5,418 nucleotides of DNA from Alphaproteobacteria bacterium. GTDB lineage: Bacteria; Pseudomonadota; Alphaproteobacteria; Sphingomonadales; Emcibacteraceae. The translations under genes and the position numbers were made by a program. The notes under the pieces were generated by a model. That model had not been told where the DNA came from. It made no database searches and was given only the letters and a program-made list of their open reading frames with translations. Location: the NCBI GenBank assembly GCA_002402225.1, contig NVVM01000015.1, forward strand, positions 2,695 to 8,112, written 5' to 3'. Of the stretch, positions 4,122 through 5,418 are shown one piece after another. Position 1 is the first letter of the stretch. Each line of letters starts with the position of its first letter.

Positions 4122-5418
4122 TCAATGCGCCGAATCATCTGATGTTTTATCCTTCAATTCATAGGTAGAATGATGTTCAATCATATGGTTATCATACATA
4201 TATTGCGTTGCAGGTTCCAACACGGTAATCACCATTATATAAGCCGTAACAGACAGAATAATCGTATAGGGAAGAGCCATAAAAACCATTCTCATATAAG
4301 ACAACCGGATCAACGGTGCAATAGCAGAGGTCAGTAAGAACAAAAATGCCGCCTGACCATTTGGCGTTGCAATAGACGGGATGTTGGTACCGGTATTGAT
4401 CGCTACGGCCATAAGGTCGAAAACATCCCGTTCAATAACACCGGCTTCAAGGGCTTTTTGAATTTCGGAAATATAAACGGTTCCTACAAAAACATTATCA
4501 CTGATCGCGGATAACAAGCCATTGGCAATAAAAAAGCCTGAAATCCGGTCTGAGCCTTCCAGCTCAAGAACATAACGGATCACACCGCCAAACAGATCCT
4601 GATCCGTAATAACCGCGACAACAGCAAAGAAGACCACTAATAACGCCGTAAAAGGCAAGGCTTCCTGAAAAGCCTTACCAATTTGATGTTCATCGGTTAC
4701 CCCGGTAAAGGTTGTCAGCAGAACAATCACAGAAAGCCCGATCAAGCCAACGGGAGCCAAGTGAAGCATTAAAGCAATCACGAGCCAGACACCGACCACG
4801 CCCTGCGCGATCAAAGAGGCATTGTCCTTAAAAGTTCTTTTTGCACTTTCTTCCGCATCAAATTCTTCCAAAATAACGCGAACTTTATCTGGCAATGTCG
4901 TGCCATAACCAAATAGACGGGTTTTTTCCAGCATAACGCAGGTCAACAAACCAACGACAAGCACCGGCATCGTAATCGGCGCCATTCGAAGGAAGAATTC
5001 AAGAAAGTCCCAGCCGGCGCGTTCCGCAATGATAATATTTTGTGGCTCTCCCACAATAGTCGTCACGCCGCCGAGGGCCGTACCAACCAAAGCATGCATC
5101 ATGAGGGTGCGCAAAAATGACCGGAACTGCTCAAGATCAGATTTATGCAATTCATCGACGGCATCATCTGCGGAATGATCATGGGTTTGACTGCCTTGTT
5201 TTCCCGAAGCTGCCTTGTGATAAATACCGTAAAAGCCAACAGCAACGGTAATGATCACCGCTGTTACAGTCAACGCATCAAGAAAAGCGGATAATACCGC
5301 TGAAATCAAACAGAAAAGCAGAGCCAAAACGGTTTTTGACTTTACGTTGAGAAGCACCTTCGTAAAAATAAGCATCAGCAGCTTCTGCATAAAATATATG
5401 CCGGCCACCATAAAGACC
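4122..5418 (-). CDS. nhaB: Na+/H+ antiporter NhaB, C-terminal part (runs off the right edge)
   Basis: The inner-membrane protein exchanges Na+ for protons and serves salt tolerance and pH homeostasis. The 429 residues from the methionine at 5411, plus two more in-frame codons (V, F) to the edge, align along the remembered E. coli NhaB (about 513 residues). Hallmarks are [17 protein letters not shown] with the conserved membrane Asp, [37 protein letters not shown] and [19 protein letters not shown]. The methionine at 5411 is internal: E. coli has the same FMVAGIYFM at about residue 101, so roughly 100 N-terminal residues lie outside the window. Around ten hydrophobic segments are visible. One hydrophilic loop (about residues 65-96 from that methionine) and the C-terminal tail are rich in His, Asp and Glu. 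NhaB is best known from gammaproteobacteria such as Vibrio and Escherichia, and its presence here suggests a marine or saline habitat. It has its own terminator; its promoter is not in the window. Confidence 0.95.
   Translation of the reverse strand, partial: VFMVAGIYFMQKLLMLIFTKVLLNVKSKTVLALLFCLISAVLSAFLDALTVTAVIITVAVGFYGIYHKAASGKQGSQTHDHSADDAVDELHKSDLEQFRSFLRTLMMHALVGTALGGVTTIVGEPQNIIIAERAGWDFLEFFLRMAPITMPVLVVGLLTCVMLEKTRLFGYGTTLPDKVRVILEEFDAEESAKRTFKDNASLIAQGVVGVWLVIALMLHLAPVGLIGLSVIVLLTTFTGVTDEHQIGKAFQEALPFTALLVVFFAVVAVITDQDLFGGVIRYVLELEGSDRISGFFIANGLLSAISDNVFVGTVYISEIQKALEAGVIERDVFDLMAVAINTGTNIPSIATPNGQAAFLFLLTSAIAPLIRLSYMRMVFMALPYTIILSVTAYIMVITVLEPATQYMYDNHMIEHHSTYELKDKTSDDSAH

Overview
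The window reads as chromosomal DNA of a moderately AT-rich, Gram-negative alphaproteobacterium, probably marine. The pointers are a small NDUFS4-type subunit of respiratory complex I (an alphaproteobacterial and mitochondrial protein), a 198-residue protein with two cold-shock domains next to a secreted DUF192 protein (a pairing I recall from alphaproteobacteria), two outer-membrane or secreted products, and a sodium/proton antiporter. I cannot name the genus from the sequence. Complete genes on the minus strand: the outer-membrane barrel protein, the complex I subunit, two tRNAs, DUF192 and the cold-shock protein. A secreted-protein gene is cut by the left edge and nhaB by the right edge. 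Only the XRE regulator is on the plus strand.

Left part (1-1785), more AT-rich and accessory-looking: the 5' end of a gene for a small secreted protein (1-181, minus), a spacer with a nested inverted repeat (242-312), an 8-strand-type outer-membrane beta-barrel protein (342-1001, minus), and a divergently transcribed XRE-family regulator (1180-1518, plus). The regulator has no visible ribosome binding site but has a -10-like hexamer exactly where a leaderless transcript would need it. A GTAGCTA motif occurs in front of the regulator and twice in tandem in the AT-rich stretch behind it. That stretch ends at the 3' end of tRNA-Arg.

Middle part (1786-3872), housekeeping: tRNA-Arg(UCU), the complex I accessory subunit, a strong bidirectional-looking terminator, tRNA-Pro(UGG), a DUF192 protein and a double cold-shock-domain protein. 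The last two are probably one transcript, starting at an extended -10 promoter near 3845-3872 and ending at a hairpin near 2534-2558 that overlaps the candidate tRNA-Pro promoter.

Right part (3873-5418): an intergenic stretch with a short pentamer repeat, a textbook Rho-independent terminator (4064-4094), and the C-terminal four fifths of nhaB, a Na+/H+ antiporter cut by the window edge.

I see no clear new biological system. The items most worth a second look are the regulator with its possible leaderless promoter and repeated GTAGCTA motif, the nested inverted repeat behind the barrel gene, the start-less 40-codon frame beside tRNA-Arg, and a 15-bp tandem repeat between the cold-shock and DUF192 genes.
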